This document shows positions 23,230 to 34,759 of a stretch of 64,000 bases of DNA, piece after piece. The stretch comes from Aedes albopictus. Taxonomy: Eukaryota > Arthropoda > Insecta > Diptera > Culicidae. The stretch covers positions 82,725,734-82,789,733 of the forward strand of contig NC_085136.1 of the NCBI RefSeq assembly GCF_035046485.1. Reading direction: 5' to 3'. Numbering within the stretch: the first letter of the stretch is position 1; each line of letters opens with the position of its first letter. The notes beneath the pieces were generated by a model. That model did not search any database and was not told the origin of the DNA. It saw only the letters and a list, made by a program, of their open reading frames with translations. The translations under genes and the position numbers were made by a program.

Positions 23230-24110
23230 GTCTACTTCCTTGATAACCAGTCATCAGGTTATCGGAAAAACCGTTATTTGTTTTATCGCATGCATGGGAT
23301 TTGTTCTCTTTTATATTAAGCCATTTACGGTGGGACACCCGGAACCGGTTTCGGAACTAGACCGGGTTATGTATGGTCTGAGACTATTTTCATGCTAACC
23401 GTTCATCAGGTTATCGAAAAAGCCGCTGTTTGATGTGTCGCATGCATGGGTTTGTTTCACTTTTATATAAGGCCATTTCCGGGGAGACACCCGGAACTGG
23501 TTCCGGAATACAACCGGCAGTGCACAATGTGGTCTGAGCCTACTTCCTCAATAACCGGCCATCAGGTTATAGGAAAAGCCGTGATTTGATGTGTCGCATG
23601 TATGGGTTTGGTTCACTTTTATATTTGACCACTTCCGTCGTATCCCCGGAAGCGGTCCCGGAACACTACCTGTTCAGATATGGTCTGATGGAGTTTTTCT
23701 GCTAACCGTTCATCAGGTTATCGAAAATGCCGCTGTTTGATGTGTCGAATGCATGGGTTTGGTTCTCTTTTATATTTGGCCACTTCTGGCTGGACATCCG
23801 GAACCGGTTCCGGAACACAACCGGTTCAGATATGGTCTGATACAATTTTCCTGCAAACCGTTCATCAGGTTACCGAAAATGCCGGTGTTTGATGTGTCGC
23901 ATGGATGGGTTATGTTCAATTTTATATTTGGCCACTTCCGGTGGGACACCCAGAACCGGTTCCGGAACACTTCCGGTTCAGATATGGTCTCAGACTATTT
24001 TCCTGCTTACCATTCATCAGATAATAGAAAATGCCGTGGTTTGATGGGTCGCATGCATGGGTTTGTTGCATTTTCATGTCTGCCCCCTTCCAGGGGTACC
24101 GGTCCGGAAC
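23230..24110. repeat. ~155-bp tandem units, right group
   Basis: Six units with CATCAGGTTA starts at about 23255, 23409, 23569, 23711, 23861 and 24013, spacing 145-160 bp. Each has GATGTGTCGCATGCATGGGT and CACCCGGAACCGGTTCCGG-type blocks. Open frames here, such as 23753-24247, are repeat-derived. Confidence 0.82.
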
Positions 24111-24254
24111 ACCTAAATGGCCATAACTCCGGAACGGCTGGACGGATCCGAACCATTTTCAATAGGAAACAATGGGACCAGATTCCGCGTCGAATGAACC
24201 GTCGTTCATTAAAATCGGTTGAAGTTTACTACCAAAAAGTGATGTGAGTTTTTT

Positions 24255-24322
24255 TTGTACGCACACATACTCACACACACACATACACACACACACACAC
24301 ATACATACACACACACACAGAC
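24255..24322. repeat. (CA)n/(CATA)n microsatellite
   Basis: A CACACACATACACAC-type tract within the 3' part of the large repeat element. The equivalent (TG)n tract in the reverse copy is at 40445-40490. Confidence 0.9.
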
Positions 24323-24775
24323 ATCACCTCAATTCGTCGAGCTGAGTCGATTGGTATATGTGACTCGACCCTCCGGGCCTTCTATCAAAAAGTCATTTTT
24401 GGAGTGAACATATAGCCTTTCCAGTACACTTAGTGTACGAGAAAGGCAAAAAGAGCCGATGATTATTTCGGGTTTTTGAGTGCGATTTTCGCCTCGAGAG
24501 TCTTTCTTTGTATGGGAGTGGAACTCGCGAGAGCTTTTTGAGTGTGAGTGGACGTGAGAAACACAACAAGCAATTATGAGTGTTGGACGAACTCCTCGCT
24601 GCGCGGCAAGCTCGCGCTCGGTGCTGTTGAGGATTTGCGTTGTGATTTCTGAGTTTTTTTTAACTCCTCAGAAAAACGCCAAAATCGCTTCCTCATTTTC
24701 TCGCGAGTGAGTTTCTGTCAAGCCTGGTCGCCTCCACCGCTCGTCTAGGGATGGATGCTAGCCGGGTTCATTAGC

Positions 24776-26809
24776 AGAGTCAATGGAGACGCATGGTTTT
24801 TCGATCGTTACGCAGATTTTTTTTTATTAAATCAACTGTCAAATTGGGACAAATGGAATCGCACTGCTTCGGTATGATATCCTGATATCGGTCTCAGTTT
24901 GAGACGTGGTTACTCAATAGTTACGTGACGTAGCTTACGTCCCATATGTTCTGCGGCAGGCCCGTGCACAGAAATGGCGCCGAGGAAGGGGGAAGCCCCC
25001 CTTGTACACGGGCTTGTTTTGCGCGATGAGTTTTGCCATCTCTGGGCGTAGCACTAGAAAAAGAGTCTTACCTGAAGGTGTGGCTCTTCACTTCTTTCAC
25101 TTTTGACTAGAGAAATAGTAGGGGTACTCACTAAACAGATTAAATTGCTGCGTAAGCCATGATACTTTGATAATCCATATTAAATATAATCCACATAAGC
25201 AAATCATAGTGTCCTAAACCGAACTCTTTAAGGGTCGATTTCTTCACCCTGGCTTAAGCGTTAGACCAGGTTTAACTATATGGGTAAGCCTGGCTTACCA
25301 GTGAAGAAATCAGCCCTAAGTCGTAACGATACAGTTTGACGTTTTAATATCTTTTCATCCCACTGTGCACCGCCATGTTTGAATGGGGATTAGAGGAGCT
25401 CGTAAATTGTAGGTAGGTATGTACCTAAGATCTCGAGTGGTTCGGGGGCGCCCGCCTGTGTGTTAATGGCTGATGATGGGCGTACCGTACGTACATACAA
25501 CACGGTCGAGAAGGCCGGCATCTCGGAGAAGTTCACTTGTAAAATGTGTACGCTCAGAAGATTATGGTAAATAATGATGAGTGAGCAGCACGTTACCCAG
25601 GTAATCATGGCGGGAGTTCAACGTTTTGCTACTTCACCAAGGGATTTCGTTGATTGGCCCGGGAGGAAGGAGGATGCTGGTAGAATTCTAATTTCAGACT
25701 GGCAATCAAAGGGTTTATCGTTGAGGCATTGACTGGATGGTGTAAATGGTGAGCTTTCGGGATAGTGTTCGCTACAATGGCCATGCTTATTTTGGTTGAT
25801 TTGATTCCATAACATGTGTAGCAAAAGGTTTTGTGTTGTGCTCTGTACAGGATAAATTGGTTTTCCGCGAAGCCCCAGACAAACAGATGGAACTCTTAAC
25901 ATTATTTCCATCCATTTCTTTGTTAATACAGATTGAGCGATTGAAGTACTTTCAGTATCTCATATTTTTTTTTTGGTTGCAGTATATCCCATTGCGCCAA
26001 AAGACTGCACAAAAAAATCAGTTTCGCGCTTCCTTGACTTGCAATGCAACGTCGTGCCATCACCATCCCGCCAAGCTGCGCCATTTCCAGCTCCAATAAA
26101 AAATGCAGTGACACTGGAAAAGCTACCACGTCGTCACTCAACGCTTGTCAACACTTGGCCGCGGCGGCCCCGATGTCCGTTTTGGCGCGCAGGGAATGCT
26201 CGAGAGATGGTTGAGAGAAATTTTAATTAAAAGTGATTCCGCATTTTCCACGTCAACCGTTAACCGGTGTTGTGTGAGTGGCGCCGCGTTCAACCATCCG
26301 CCGCCGCTGCTGTTGACCTTTGACTGCTGTTGACTTTGTTGTGTCCATTCAGGGTTACGATTGTGTTGCGATCTGAGCTGTGCTTTTTCATCGCCGTCCG
26401 TCCGTCCGTCCGTTCGCCAATTGCATTGGACCAGATTGGAACAGATTGATGAGTCAGCTAGTACAATAATCTCGGGCTTATGATGCATCGCTGCCAGTCA
26501 GTTACAATAATTTACATTGCAGATTGAGTACGCTGGCTGCTGATGGCACATGAGTGCAATTGTGCCGAACTTTCTACTCATTCAGAATGCAGAAGATAAT
26601 TGGAACCTGGATGGAATCCATTTCCATTCTAGGTGATATTGTATGGGTTACTCGAGTAATCAATTGGGAGTTCTAATCTAAACATTTTTTTTACTTTGAT
26701 TACGTATGGACGAGATTGCTCGGTTGGTGATGATTTGTAAGATTATTTGGAAAATAGCTTTACGTATTAGTCAAATTAATTATTTGATACTAATACAGTT
26801 CATCACAAC
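24776..26809. other. No gene recognised; possible host unique DNA
   Basis: The sequence has higher complexity than its surroundings. Short open frames occur on both strands (up to 116 codons at 26138-26488 minus), with a (CCGT)n run at 26395-26412. No domain and no frame bounded by convincing splice sites. Some of it could be untranslated exon or promoter sequence, but nothing proves this. Confidence 0.4.
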
Positions 26810-26834
26810 ACAAGTTGTGAATACTTACTTACTT

Positions 26835-29677
26835 TCAGTCCTGGGCACCCAGGCCGAATTGAAAGATTTTCATACTGGGCGATTGTCAGCCATCGCCTTG
26901 ACCGGTGGCCAGGTAAAATTTCTGTCGACTTGTTTGATTTCATTGTTGAGGCTGCGCCGCCATGAGCCTCTGGTTCTGCCTCTGCTGCGATGTCCTGCTG
27001 GGTTCCAATCTAACGCTTGTTTACAGATTTCGTTCTCGCCCCTGCGTAAAGTGTGGCCAACCCACCTCCACTTTCGCTTCCGAATTTCTGTCGCTATCGG
27101 CTTTTGATGACATCAACGATGGAGCTGCACGTTGTTGGAGATCCAATTGTGAAGCCACAATGCACGAATTATATACCGCAGGCATCTATTAATGAAGACC
27201 TGCAGCCGTGGAGTGTTCTCCACTGATACACACCAGGTTTCACTGGCGTATAGCAGCACAGATTGCACGTTCGAGTTGAAAATTCGGATTTTGGTGCGTC
27301 AACTAATCTGCTTGTTTTTCCTTACATTATTTAAACTCGCAAAAGCAGCCCTCGCCTTCTTAATCCGTGCACCTATGTCGATCTTTGTGCCACCATCGCC
27401 CGCCATTGGGCTACCAAGATATTAGAAGCTTTCATCATTCTTCACTGATTGATCAGCTACCGTAAAGCTGGAAGGGTTGACCGTGTTTACATCCAACGAT
27501 TTGGTCTTGTTGACGTTGATGGTAAGACCTGCCGCTGAGGAGCGATTTGCAAGATCATCGAGCTTGCTTTGCATATCAGAACACCGTTGAGCTAGGAGAG
27601 CAACGTCATCAGCCAGTTCGAAGTCATTTAGATGCTCCATGGTAATGGGTTGCCATAGCAATCCACGATTCGGTTCACGGTCAATCGCACTTACCAGGAT
27701 TTCGTCGATTACGATGAGGAACAGTAACGGTGATATGAACAATCCTTGCCTCACTCCAGCAACGACCCGGATGGGATCGGACAAAACACGTTGTGCAGTA
27801 CTCTGCACGAAAATGCCCTGTACTGTGCTTCAATGAGGCCGATGATTTTCTCAGGGACAGCCTTGCGCCTGAGGGCTTCCCACATGTTTCCGTGATTGAG
27901 ACTGTCGAAAGCTTTTTTGCAATCAATGAACACCAGGTAGTGAGACTCTTGGAATTCATTGATGGTTCTGTCACATTCGCCCGAAAACCATTCGCCCGAA
28001 TTCCAAATGCCCGAATGACAAACGCCCGAATGTAACAAACGCCCGAAAGTCATTCGCCCGAATAGACCATTCGCCCGAAAAGACCATTCGCCCGAAATAC
28101 CATTCACCCGAAAACACCATTCTCCCGAAAGACCATTCGCCCGAAAACCATAATTATCTTGGAAATACTTTTCTGAAATCAATTTAGGCGTCGTACACGC
28201 ATATTGCTTTCTTTTAACACAGTCTGATATAAGACTTATATTGTTAAAAACATTTTCAGCAATATAGCTGTGAAAACATTCATTGGAATTGTCCCTTCTT
28301 TTGTTAATAGGCTTTTCTTTCTAGTTCTACCTTCATGGAAATTAAATTCAATTAGATGTAATTTTTTACCATAAATTTGCCCTTCTTTCAATCATGGGCT
28401 GTTCTTTTAATTTGTTATTTTATGGGGAACCTTGACGTTTTACTGTTTACAATTTCTGGATTCAAAACATGGTTTCAAAAGAACAGCTTATTTAAATAAG
28501 AATGCTGCATTCTCGCGATTTTGGTGTTTTTTTCTGCATCCGTTAACTCACACGTTTTAATGTTTATGAACTAGTGTTTATTTTAACGATACGTAGTTAT
28601 TCCGAGTAGATCAATCGTGAATACTATTAACTTAAAAGTATTGTCTACTCTGTGCTGAAGTTTTGGCGCTATCCTCTCGATCAACAATGCTATAACAATT
28701 AATGACCACAATGACACAATTAATTATGTAATACTTTCACAAGAAATAAGGCCTTCTTCAAAACATAGGCCGTTCTTTCAAACTAAGCTAATATGATTAT
28801 TATTGGTGCTAGTCCAGCTGTTCTTGTGATTGGTCGGATACTAAGTACACCATGCGTTAAACTTTCATCATGGCAAACTAGGGAAAAAAACTTGTTCAAA
28901 GAAATTGCAGGGAATCGGTGGATGATTTTCGGGCGAATGGTCTTTCGGGTGAATGGTCTTTTCGGGTGAATGGTCTATTCGGGCGATTGGAATTCGGGCG
29001 TTTGTCATTCGGGCGTTTGTGATTCGGGCGAATGGTTTTCGGGTGAATGTGACAGAATCTTCATTGATATGCCCCAGGATGATACGGAGCGTGAAAATAT
29101 GGTCCACACAGGATCGTCCGGCACAGAATCCTGCTTGCTGCCGTCGGAGAGTTGCGTCAATCTTCTCCTGTATCCGGTTGAGGATCACTTTGCAGAGGAC
29201 TTTGAGAACGATACACAGTAACATGATGCTCCGCCAATTATCGCATACAGTTAGGCTTCCATTTTTGGGTACCTTTACTAAGACGCCTTGCATCCAGTCG
29301 GCCGGAAATGTCGCGGTTGCGGAATAATTGATGCAGTAGTTGTGCGGATACTACAGGGTCAGCTTTGAGCATCTCAGCCAAGATCTCAGCTGATATGCGA
29401 TCGACCCCTGGGGCGCAGTTCGATTTCATGCTACGGATGGCTGTTTCTATCTCCTGCACTGATGGAGCTTCGGTGTTGACACGGATAATGCGTCGAACTC
29501 TTGGCGGATCATGCTGAGGTGTTGATAGCGTGCCCGACACTTGAAAAAGGTTTCCAAAGTGCTCGAACCAGCGTTTCAACTGGTCAGTCGGGTCGGTCAG
29601 TAACTGTCCAGACGTGTCTTTCACGGGCATCATAGCATTCATCTTGGTCCCACTAAGGCGACGTGAGACATCGTGTA
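26835..29677 (-). pseudogene. Reverse transcriptase of the minus-strand LINE
   Basis: In minus-strand order: a pre-RT segment with PGVDRISAEI near 29400; a frameshift near 29290; WRSIMLLCIVLKVLCKVILN and AGFCAGRSCVDHI up to 29069; then FB1. After FB1: LVFIDCKKAFDSLNH, GVRQGLFISPLLFLIVIDE and ELADDVALLAQR (RT blocks A, B, C), and a C-terminal domain with LLYASETW near 27250. The stop lies at 26835-26837. The frame also shifts near 27420 and 27790. FB1 splits the codons for Ile-Asn-Glu, which are duplicated on both sides. Inactive. Confidence 0.85.
27964..29059. mobile_element. Foldback element FB1 (ATTCGCCCGAA-unit TIRs)
   Basis: The 9-bp direct repeats TTCATTGAT (27955-27963, 29060-29068) flank termini GGTTCTGTCACATTC and, inverted, GATTCTGTCACATTC. 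Each arm is a tandem run of about 15-bp units with core ATTCGCCCGAA: about 13 units in 27964-28150 and 9 in 28916-29059, in opposite orientation. The 770-bp interior has no long ORF. It has three copies of a motif related to TTGAAAGAACRGCCTATG on the minus strand. Target length resembles Mutator-like elements. Confidence 0.88.
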
Positions 29678-29744
29678 ACAAGTTGTAAATCGAACACTAC
29701 AATACTGTTTCTACAATATATCTCTACCAATAATGGGAGGATCC

Positions 29745-30100
29745 TTAAGGCGAAACTGGAAGCATTTCTTCATTTTTTTGGTTTTTGATTTTTAATAAAA
29801 TAACGAAGCAATATTTTCAAAATCGGTTTTCGTACACATGTAGAGTATGGATTAAGGTATCTTCTGAATTTTTCCCTGGTGGAAAAAGTTTTTCGTTTTT
29901 TCAGAAACCATTTTTTTGCGCAATTTTGTTTAAAAATGGTTTCTGCAAAAACGAATAACTTTTTCCACCAGGGAAAAATTCAGGGGATACCTTGATCCAT
30001 ACTCTACATGTGTACGAAAACCGATTTGGAAATATTGCTTCGTTATTTTATTAAAAATCAAAAACCAAAAAGTGAGGAAATGGATCCAGTTTCGCCTTAA
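29745..30100. mobile_element. Full-length palindromic MITE, copy A
   Basis: TTAAGGCGAAACTGG at 29745 mirrors CCAGTTTCGCCTTAA ending at 30100, and complementarity continues almost to the centre near 29920. The whole 356 bp would fold into one hairpin. The TTAA at each end may be the target duplication. A second copy lies at 62432-62791. Confidence 0.88.
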
Positions 30101-30538
30101 TTGGTCGGCGTTAAGTCAGACCGGACCATCTGTTTTTCAATGATTCCGAGAAAATATCTTGCAAGCACTTGAAATTTCAAATCTCTGGCATCATTTTCAG
30201 AAATACTATAATTCTTTTATGTAATGACACATCTGCATCAGCCGCATAGTCGCCGGCTAAGAATAAGACTACTAACCCCAATTCAAGGTATCAAGCGACC
30301 CGTGGTGAGGAATGAGTGATCGAGAGGGTGGAAAAGATGCTCGATCTTTAACGGAGCCTGTGGGGTACCTGGGCACCTCCCACAGTAAGCTGTCCCTTAC
30401 CGCGTTAATGCAGGGCTCTGGCGTGGTGGACATTCTTTCCCGTGCGACTCGTGGGATTGAAACATGAAATCAAATAAAAACAATAATTAAAACTTAGGTG
30501 GAAGTAGTGGTGGGATCAATCCCTTCGCAAGAAGCGGG

Positions 30539-31696
30539 TTGATGAGGTCTCCGACAAGGAGAAGTGAGGAGATAGGCGCTGGGAGTTGCTTACGCAGCTC
30601 AAGTGTAGGTGCTCCAGTCCACTTTTCGGCAAGCCAGCCGGTGGAGGTTATGGACGGAGCGTGGTTGTTCAGGGCCGTCAACCAAGAAACCAAAGGACGG
30701 TCCGCAATAGAGGTGGCTGAGCAGCAGCTTGGCAAAATCATCGACTTTGCGTCCACTAAGTCGAATATAAGCAAGGACCTGAAAACGACCTTGCTTCGAC
30801 TTAGGGTGTCGATCGACGATGCCTAGCAGGAGCATGCGCCACTGGCGTTGCTGACTGCTGCAGCAGCGGAGCCGGCAAATGAGAAAGTGCCGAAGTTTAC
30901 CCAAACGGAGGGCTCCTCCTTTGCAGGAAGTCCTAAACAGGCGGAAGCGACTGCTCGCGCCACACGGGGCAAGCAATCGCAGAAGCGGGCGAGGCAGCCG
31001 TCAGGCGAGGAGCTGTCTGGCGGTGCCCGCAAAGCCAGGCGAATCATTACCCCGAAAGTCGGTAATAATGCCGGAAGGACGGACCCCAGCCAGGTTTTCC
31101 GGAAAGCTGGGAAAGTTGGACCTAAAAAGGATGGCCCGTCCCGGAAGGATGGGAACAAGGGGTTGCGACCGTTGTTAGGCCCTCATCAACCACAGAGTAG
31201 GGCGAACCAAGGGGAAGACCCCTTTTGGGCGAAGGTCGAGCGACAGAAGAAGAAGATCAAGCCGCAGGTCGAGGATGCTAGGGCCGTCAAACCAAGGCGT
31301 AAACGAGTAGGTGCCAAGCGCGAGAATGGCGACACGCTCGTCACCAAGAACAGTCAAAGTACTTGAACGTCTTGAAGATCAATAGGCGAATTGAAGCCAG
31401 GAGGATTAAGCGACGCCAAGCTCGTGGATCTGGGAGCCAACGTGCGCAGTATTAGACGTACTCGTATGGGCGAGATGATCCTGGACCTGAAGCACAAGGG
31501 CACCGCCTACAAAAGTTTGGCGGAAGAGGTCCTTGGCGAAGGGGTAGATGTGAGGGTTCTCACACAAGAGTTGACTCTGAAGGTGAATAATCTAGACGAG
31601 ATCACCGAAGTGGAAGAGCACTGCGGCAACAGTATGAAGTGCAGGCGGCCACCACAGCCGTTAGGCTACGGAAAGCGCTGGCAAAGATACAGGTAG
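30539..31696 (+). pseudogene. R1-like gag ORF1, N-terminal part, with in-frame stops
   Basis: A single frame runs from 30539 (Met) to 31696, interrupted by stops at 30824-30826, 31364-31366 and 31373-31375. The middle is basic and disordered (Lys/Arg/Ala/Gly-rich). The distal part reads GANVRSIRRTRMGEMILDL then LTQELTLKVNNLDEIT, the R1 gag signature. After 31696 the frame shifts but related coding (VQLPVGDIKKSVKVG) continues to about 31770. The product would be the RNA-binding gag-like protein. Confidence 0.75.
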
Positions 31697-32131
31697 GTTT
31701 GGTTCAGCTACCTGTGGGGGATATAAAAAAGTCCGTTAAAGTAGGTAGGCTGGTGCGTATGTCATCTGACGTTGCGTAAGAATAAGGACACAAGTGTAGG
31801 TGCTCCAAAGTTTCTGAAGGGATGTGCGTGAGTAGTGAGTGAACTTTTGCGCTGGCAGTTTAGACGGAAAATTCCATATGTACCGTTGATTAAGTCATCC
31901 GGCTTTGCCTGTTACCGCGTAGTTGGACCGATGTTTGTTCGATTAGTGCTGCAGTTCAAGCAATTTATGCTGTTTTCGACGTTTTAATGTAACCGAAAGT
32001 TTGAGCCTGCTGCTGATCCTCATAACTCTATTGTTACCGCCATCCCTTCATTATTGAACTGTCATTGGTGAACAAACAACACTCACCAACAAGTGTATCA
32101 ACAATAGGCACTCAACTAATGAGCCAAACTT

Positions 32132-32926
32132 GTGCGAAGCATGAGTAAACACGGCAAGCGTAAACCGAACAACAACACAACAAAACGTTCCTGGGAAAAC
32201 ATGAATAAGTCCGACAGCCAAATTGACTCCTTCGAAGATTTGGTTTCACGAATGCAGTGTATGTTCGACTCAATGAATGCTAAAATTGAGGAGAAAATTG
32301 ATGCAAGTGTGGAGCAGTTGAAATCCCAAATCGCCGATCTACGTGATGAAGTGCAGAATCTGAAGGACGAGTGTGGCCGTGATATCTTCAACCTAGCTGA
32401 ATCTGTGTCCCAAGTAAGGAACGATGTCTCCATCAACCGAGGGTGCATTGAACGAGCGGCAAAAGCTAATGAGCTTCTACTGACCGGAGTTCCGTATGAT
32501 CCAGAAGAGTGTCTGCCCGACGTCGTTCAGAAACTGTCTACCGTCCTTGGATACCAGGCAGTTCCCCTTGTTCAACCAAAACGGCTGGCTCGATCTCCAA
32601 TAGTAACTGGCTCTACACCTCCAATACTGTTGCAATTCGCCTTCAACATTTCTCGGAATGAGTTCTATTCACGATATTTGGCCACTAGGAATCTGTCACT
32701 CGTTCATCTAGGATTCAATGTCAACACCAGAATCTACATTAACGAGAATCTTTCGGAGGACGCCAGGAAAATCAGAGGAGCAGCTATAAAGCTCAAGAAA
32801 AGTGGAAAGCTTCATAACGTTTTCACCAGGGATGGAATAGTCTACATTAAGCTACGTGAGGGAGCCGCAGCCGTACCAATTCAGGCAATGGAGCACCTAC
32901 ATTCATCGATAAACCCTTCCTCTTAA
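32132..32926 (+). CDS. LINE ORF1: coiled-coil plus FP-like RNA-binding protein
   Basis: A 264-codon intact frame. Residues 1-30 are basic and low complexity. Residues about 35-105 are heptad-like, with many Glu, Lys, Leu and Met (a coiled coil, probably for trimer assembly). Residues about 110-255 form a globular part with VHLGFNVNTRIYINENLS and a KSGKLHNVFTRDGIVYIKL stretch, a pattern that recalls FP25K-like C-terminal domains found in ORF1 of CR1-group LINEs. No zinc knuckle. The start could also be Met at 32144. It would bind the LINE RNA and chaperone it with ORF2. Intact here although ORF2 is broken. Confidence 0.8.
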   Translation: MRSMSKHGKRKPNNNTTKRSWENMNKSDSQIDSFEDLVSRMQCMFDSMNAKIEEKIDASVEQLKSQIADLRDEVQNLKDECGRDIFNLAESVSQVRNDVSINRGCIERAAKANELLLTGVPYDPEECLPDVVQKLSTVLGYQAVPLVQPKRLARSPIVTGSTPPILLQFAFNISRNEFYSRYLATRNLSLVHLGFNVNTRIYINENLSEDARKIRGAAIKLKKSGKLHNVFTRDGIVYIKLREGAAAVPIQAMEHLHSSINPSS

Positions 32927-33899
32927 ATTTTCTTATTCCTTCCACTTTCAATCCATGATTCCGATCCTAAAGCATCCATGATTCTGGCCTTCCTAAAAGT
33001 TAGACCCTATCCGCATAAGCTTTTCTTTTTCCTGACCTTAAATCCCGTGTATCCGATCCTTGGTTATCCATGTATCATTCCTTCCTAAAAGCTAGTACAT
33101 CGAATAATGCCTTTAATCGTTGCTGCTGTCTGCTGGAATTGTTGCTGCTGCTGTTGTTGTTGTTTTTTTTTTACTAAACGATTGAGCTAATGAATTTTCC
33201 GATATGAACTGCTTTTCAATGAATTTAGATTATTTGTATTAAAGTTTTTGATAGACTTTCATTATGATTCATTCACAAGGTTTGCTGTTTGCTGATTCTA
33301 CTCTTGGGGACCCTTCAGTATATTTCTGGTGTGTTTACTATACTACTCGTTCTTATGGCTGAGTCCATTAATGTGAACGCTCGTATGGCAGAAGGCATTC
33401 CAAGAGCTGTAATGAATGCTGCCTTATCTTCCAATAACTTAAACATATGTCACTTGAATATACAAAGTCTGTGTGCTCGCCAAATGAGTAAATTTTGCGA
33501 ATTTAGAGACTGCTTTGAGAATAGTAAAATTGACATAATTTGTTTGACCGAGTCCTGGCTGTCTGATAGCATACCTGATGATGTAATTTCTATTGAAGGC
33601 TATAACATTATTCGTAATGACAGAGAATACAGTAGAGGGGGTGGTATTTGTGCATACCTTAAAAATTATTTGAATTTCAGAATCGTATCTAAGTCTGACT
33701 TGTTTGTAGGTGTTGGTGATCTAAATCGTACAGAATATATGCTGATTGAAGTAAATTTTAGTCAGATAAAAATGCTTATAGGCATATTTTACTGTCCGCC
33801 TCGTGTGGATTGCTCCGAAGTTGTTTTTAACATGTTGTCTAACCATTCGTTGCAGTATGATGAAGTTATGTTTGTAGGCGATTTTAACACGGATTTTTT

Positions 33900-34315
33900 G
33901 AAGAGCAATCAGAGATCTGATAGACTCCGTAGTATTTTCGATTATTTCGGACTGGATTGTGTTAACTCAGCACCCACGCATTTTTATCCTGGTGGTTGTA
34001 GCATGATCGATTTGATGTTAACAGCTAATCAAGACTTTATAACGAGTTTTCAACAGGTAGCTGCACCAGGTTTTTCTCGACATGATGTTATTTTTGCTTC
34101 GTTTAATGAAGAGCAATCAGAGATCTGATAGACTCCGTAGTATTTTCGATTATTTCGGACTGGATTGTGTTAACTCAGCACCCACGCATTTTTATCCTGG
34201 TGGTTGTAGCATGATCGATTTGATGTTAACAGCTAATCAAGACTTTATAACGAGTTTTCAACAGGTAGCTGCACCAGGTTTTTCTCGACATGATGTTATT
34301 TTTGCTTCGTTAAAT
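33900..34315 (+). repeat. Near-perfect 208-bp tandem duplication inside ORF2
   Basis: 33900-34107 and 34108-34315 are essentially identical, differing only at the last few bases (TTTAAT versus TTAAAT). The unit covers the endonuclease segment from NQRSDRL to RHDVIFAS. 208 is not a multiple of three, so it breaks the frame. Confidence 0.95.
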
Positions 34316-34759
34316 GTTGCTCGAACTATTGATGTTGGTTGTAAATATTATAGGGATTATAACAGTATCAATATGGTTGAGCTTCGTGATGCGGTTTCGT
34401 GCATTGATTGGTCTTTATTGTATTCAATTACCAACCCTGATATGGCTTTAGAGTTTTTCAATTATCATTTGAGCAATCTATTTGAAAATTTTGTTCCTTT
34501 ACGGCCTTGTAGAAATACGAAAAATGCTCCATGGTTCAACCGTGAAATTCAGGGATCTATGACATTTCGTCGAAAGACATTTGGTCGAATGACGTTTGGT
34601 CGAATGACATTTGGTCGAAAGTACATTTGGTCGAACGGACGTTTGGTCGAATGGACATTTGGTCGAAACCTATATTATGGAGTAGGAAACATGTGACATT
34701 TAGTCGAACGGACAATTCGTCGAATTGACATCTGGTCGAAAGGCACTAATGGATGAAAA

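Larger units (their letters stand above)
20775..24455. mobile_element. Microsatellite-bearing repeat element, large copy
   Basis: The left end contains TAGTGCCTTTCTCGT and the right end TACGAGAAAGGC, in opposite orientation, preceded by CATATAGCCTTTCC. Near the right end come TTGGTATATGTGACTCGACC and the CA-rich tract. The shorter copy at 40.29-41.29 kb has the same modules in reverse orientation. The interior is mostly ~155-bp tandem units. Non-coding. Confidence 0.6.
20612..24726. mobile_element. hAT-like insertion, 4.1 kb, containing nested repeats
   Basis: The 8-bp direct repeats GTCGCCTC (20604-20611, 24727-24734) flank termini CAGGCTTGATA and its inverted counterpart TGTCAAGCCTG. Excising the insert restores the R1 gag reading frame on the minus strand, which confirms both boundaries. 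Only about 150 bp at the left and 270 bp at the right look like the element itself. The middle holds other repeats (21.1-24.45 kb), suggesting a small hAT MITE later filled by another element. No transposase was seen. Confidence 0.8.
18625..24775 (-). mobile_element. Decayed R1-clade LINE (minus strand), split by a 4.1-kb insertion
   Basis: Read on the minus strand from about 24775 down to 18625: gag-like ORF1 (TLQCKNLDEIT, then zinc knuckles), an endonuclease domain, a linker and the first part of RT. The insertion 20612-24726 lies inside ORF1. Coding is contiguous across it once one target copy is removed. RT stops after its first third, so the 3' end is missing. Numerous frameshifts and stops mean an old, dead copy. 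Clade is assigned from the gag zinc-knuckle plus APE-type endonuclease motifs. Confidence 0.75.
26823..29677 (-). mobile_element. 5'-truncated non-LTR retrotransposon (minus), carrying FB1
   Basis: Flanked by ACAAGTTGTGAAT (26810-26822) and ACAAGTTGTAAAT (29678-29690), 12 of 13 matching, a target duplication. On the minus strand the 3' end is an (AAGT)n tail just after the stop. The element lacks its endonuclease (5' truncation) and is interrupted by foldback element FB1 at 27964-29059. Clade not assigned. Confidence 0.88.

Noticed and set aside
23753..24247. 164-codon plus-strand frame
   Set aside because: Built from three tandem ~155-bp repeat units; no homology to protein families.
27964..28150. 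Tandem CGAA units read as a CRISPR-like or regulatory array
   Set aside because: An inverted counterpart at 28916-29059 and a flanking 9-bp duplication show they are transposon arms.
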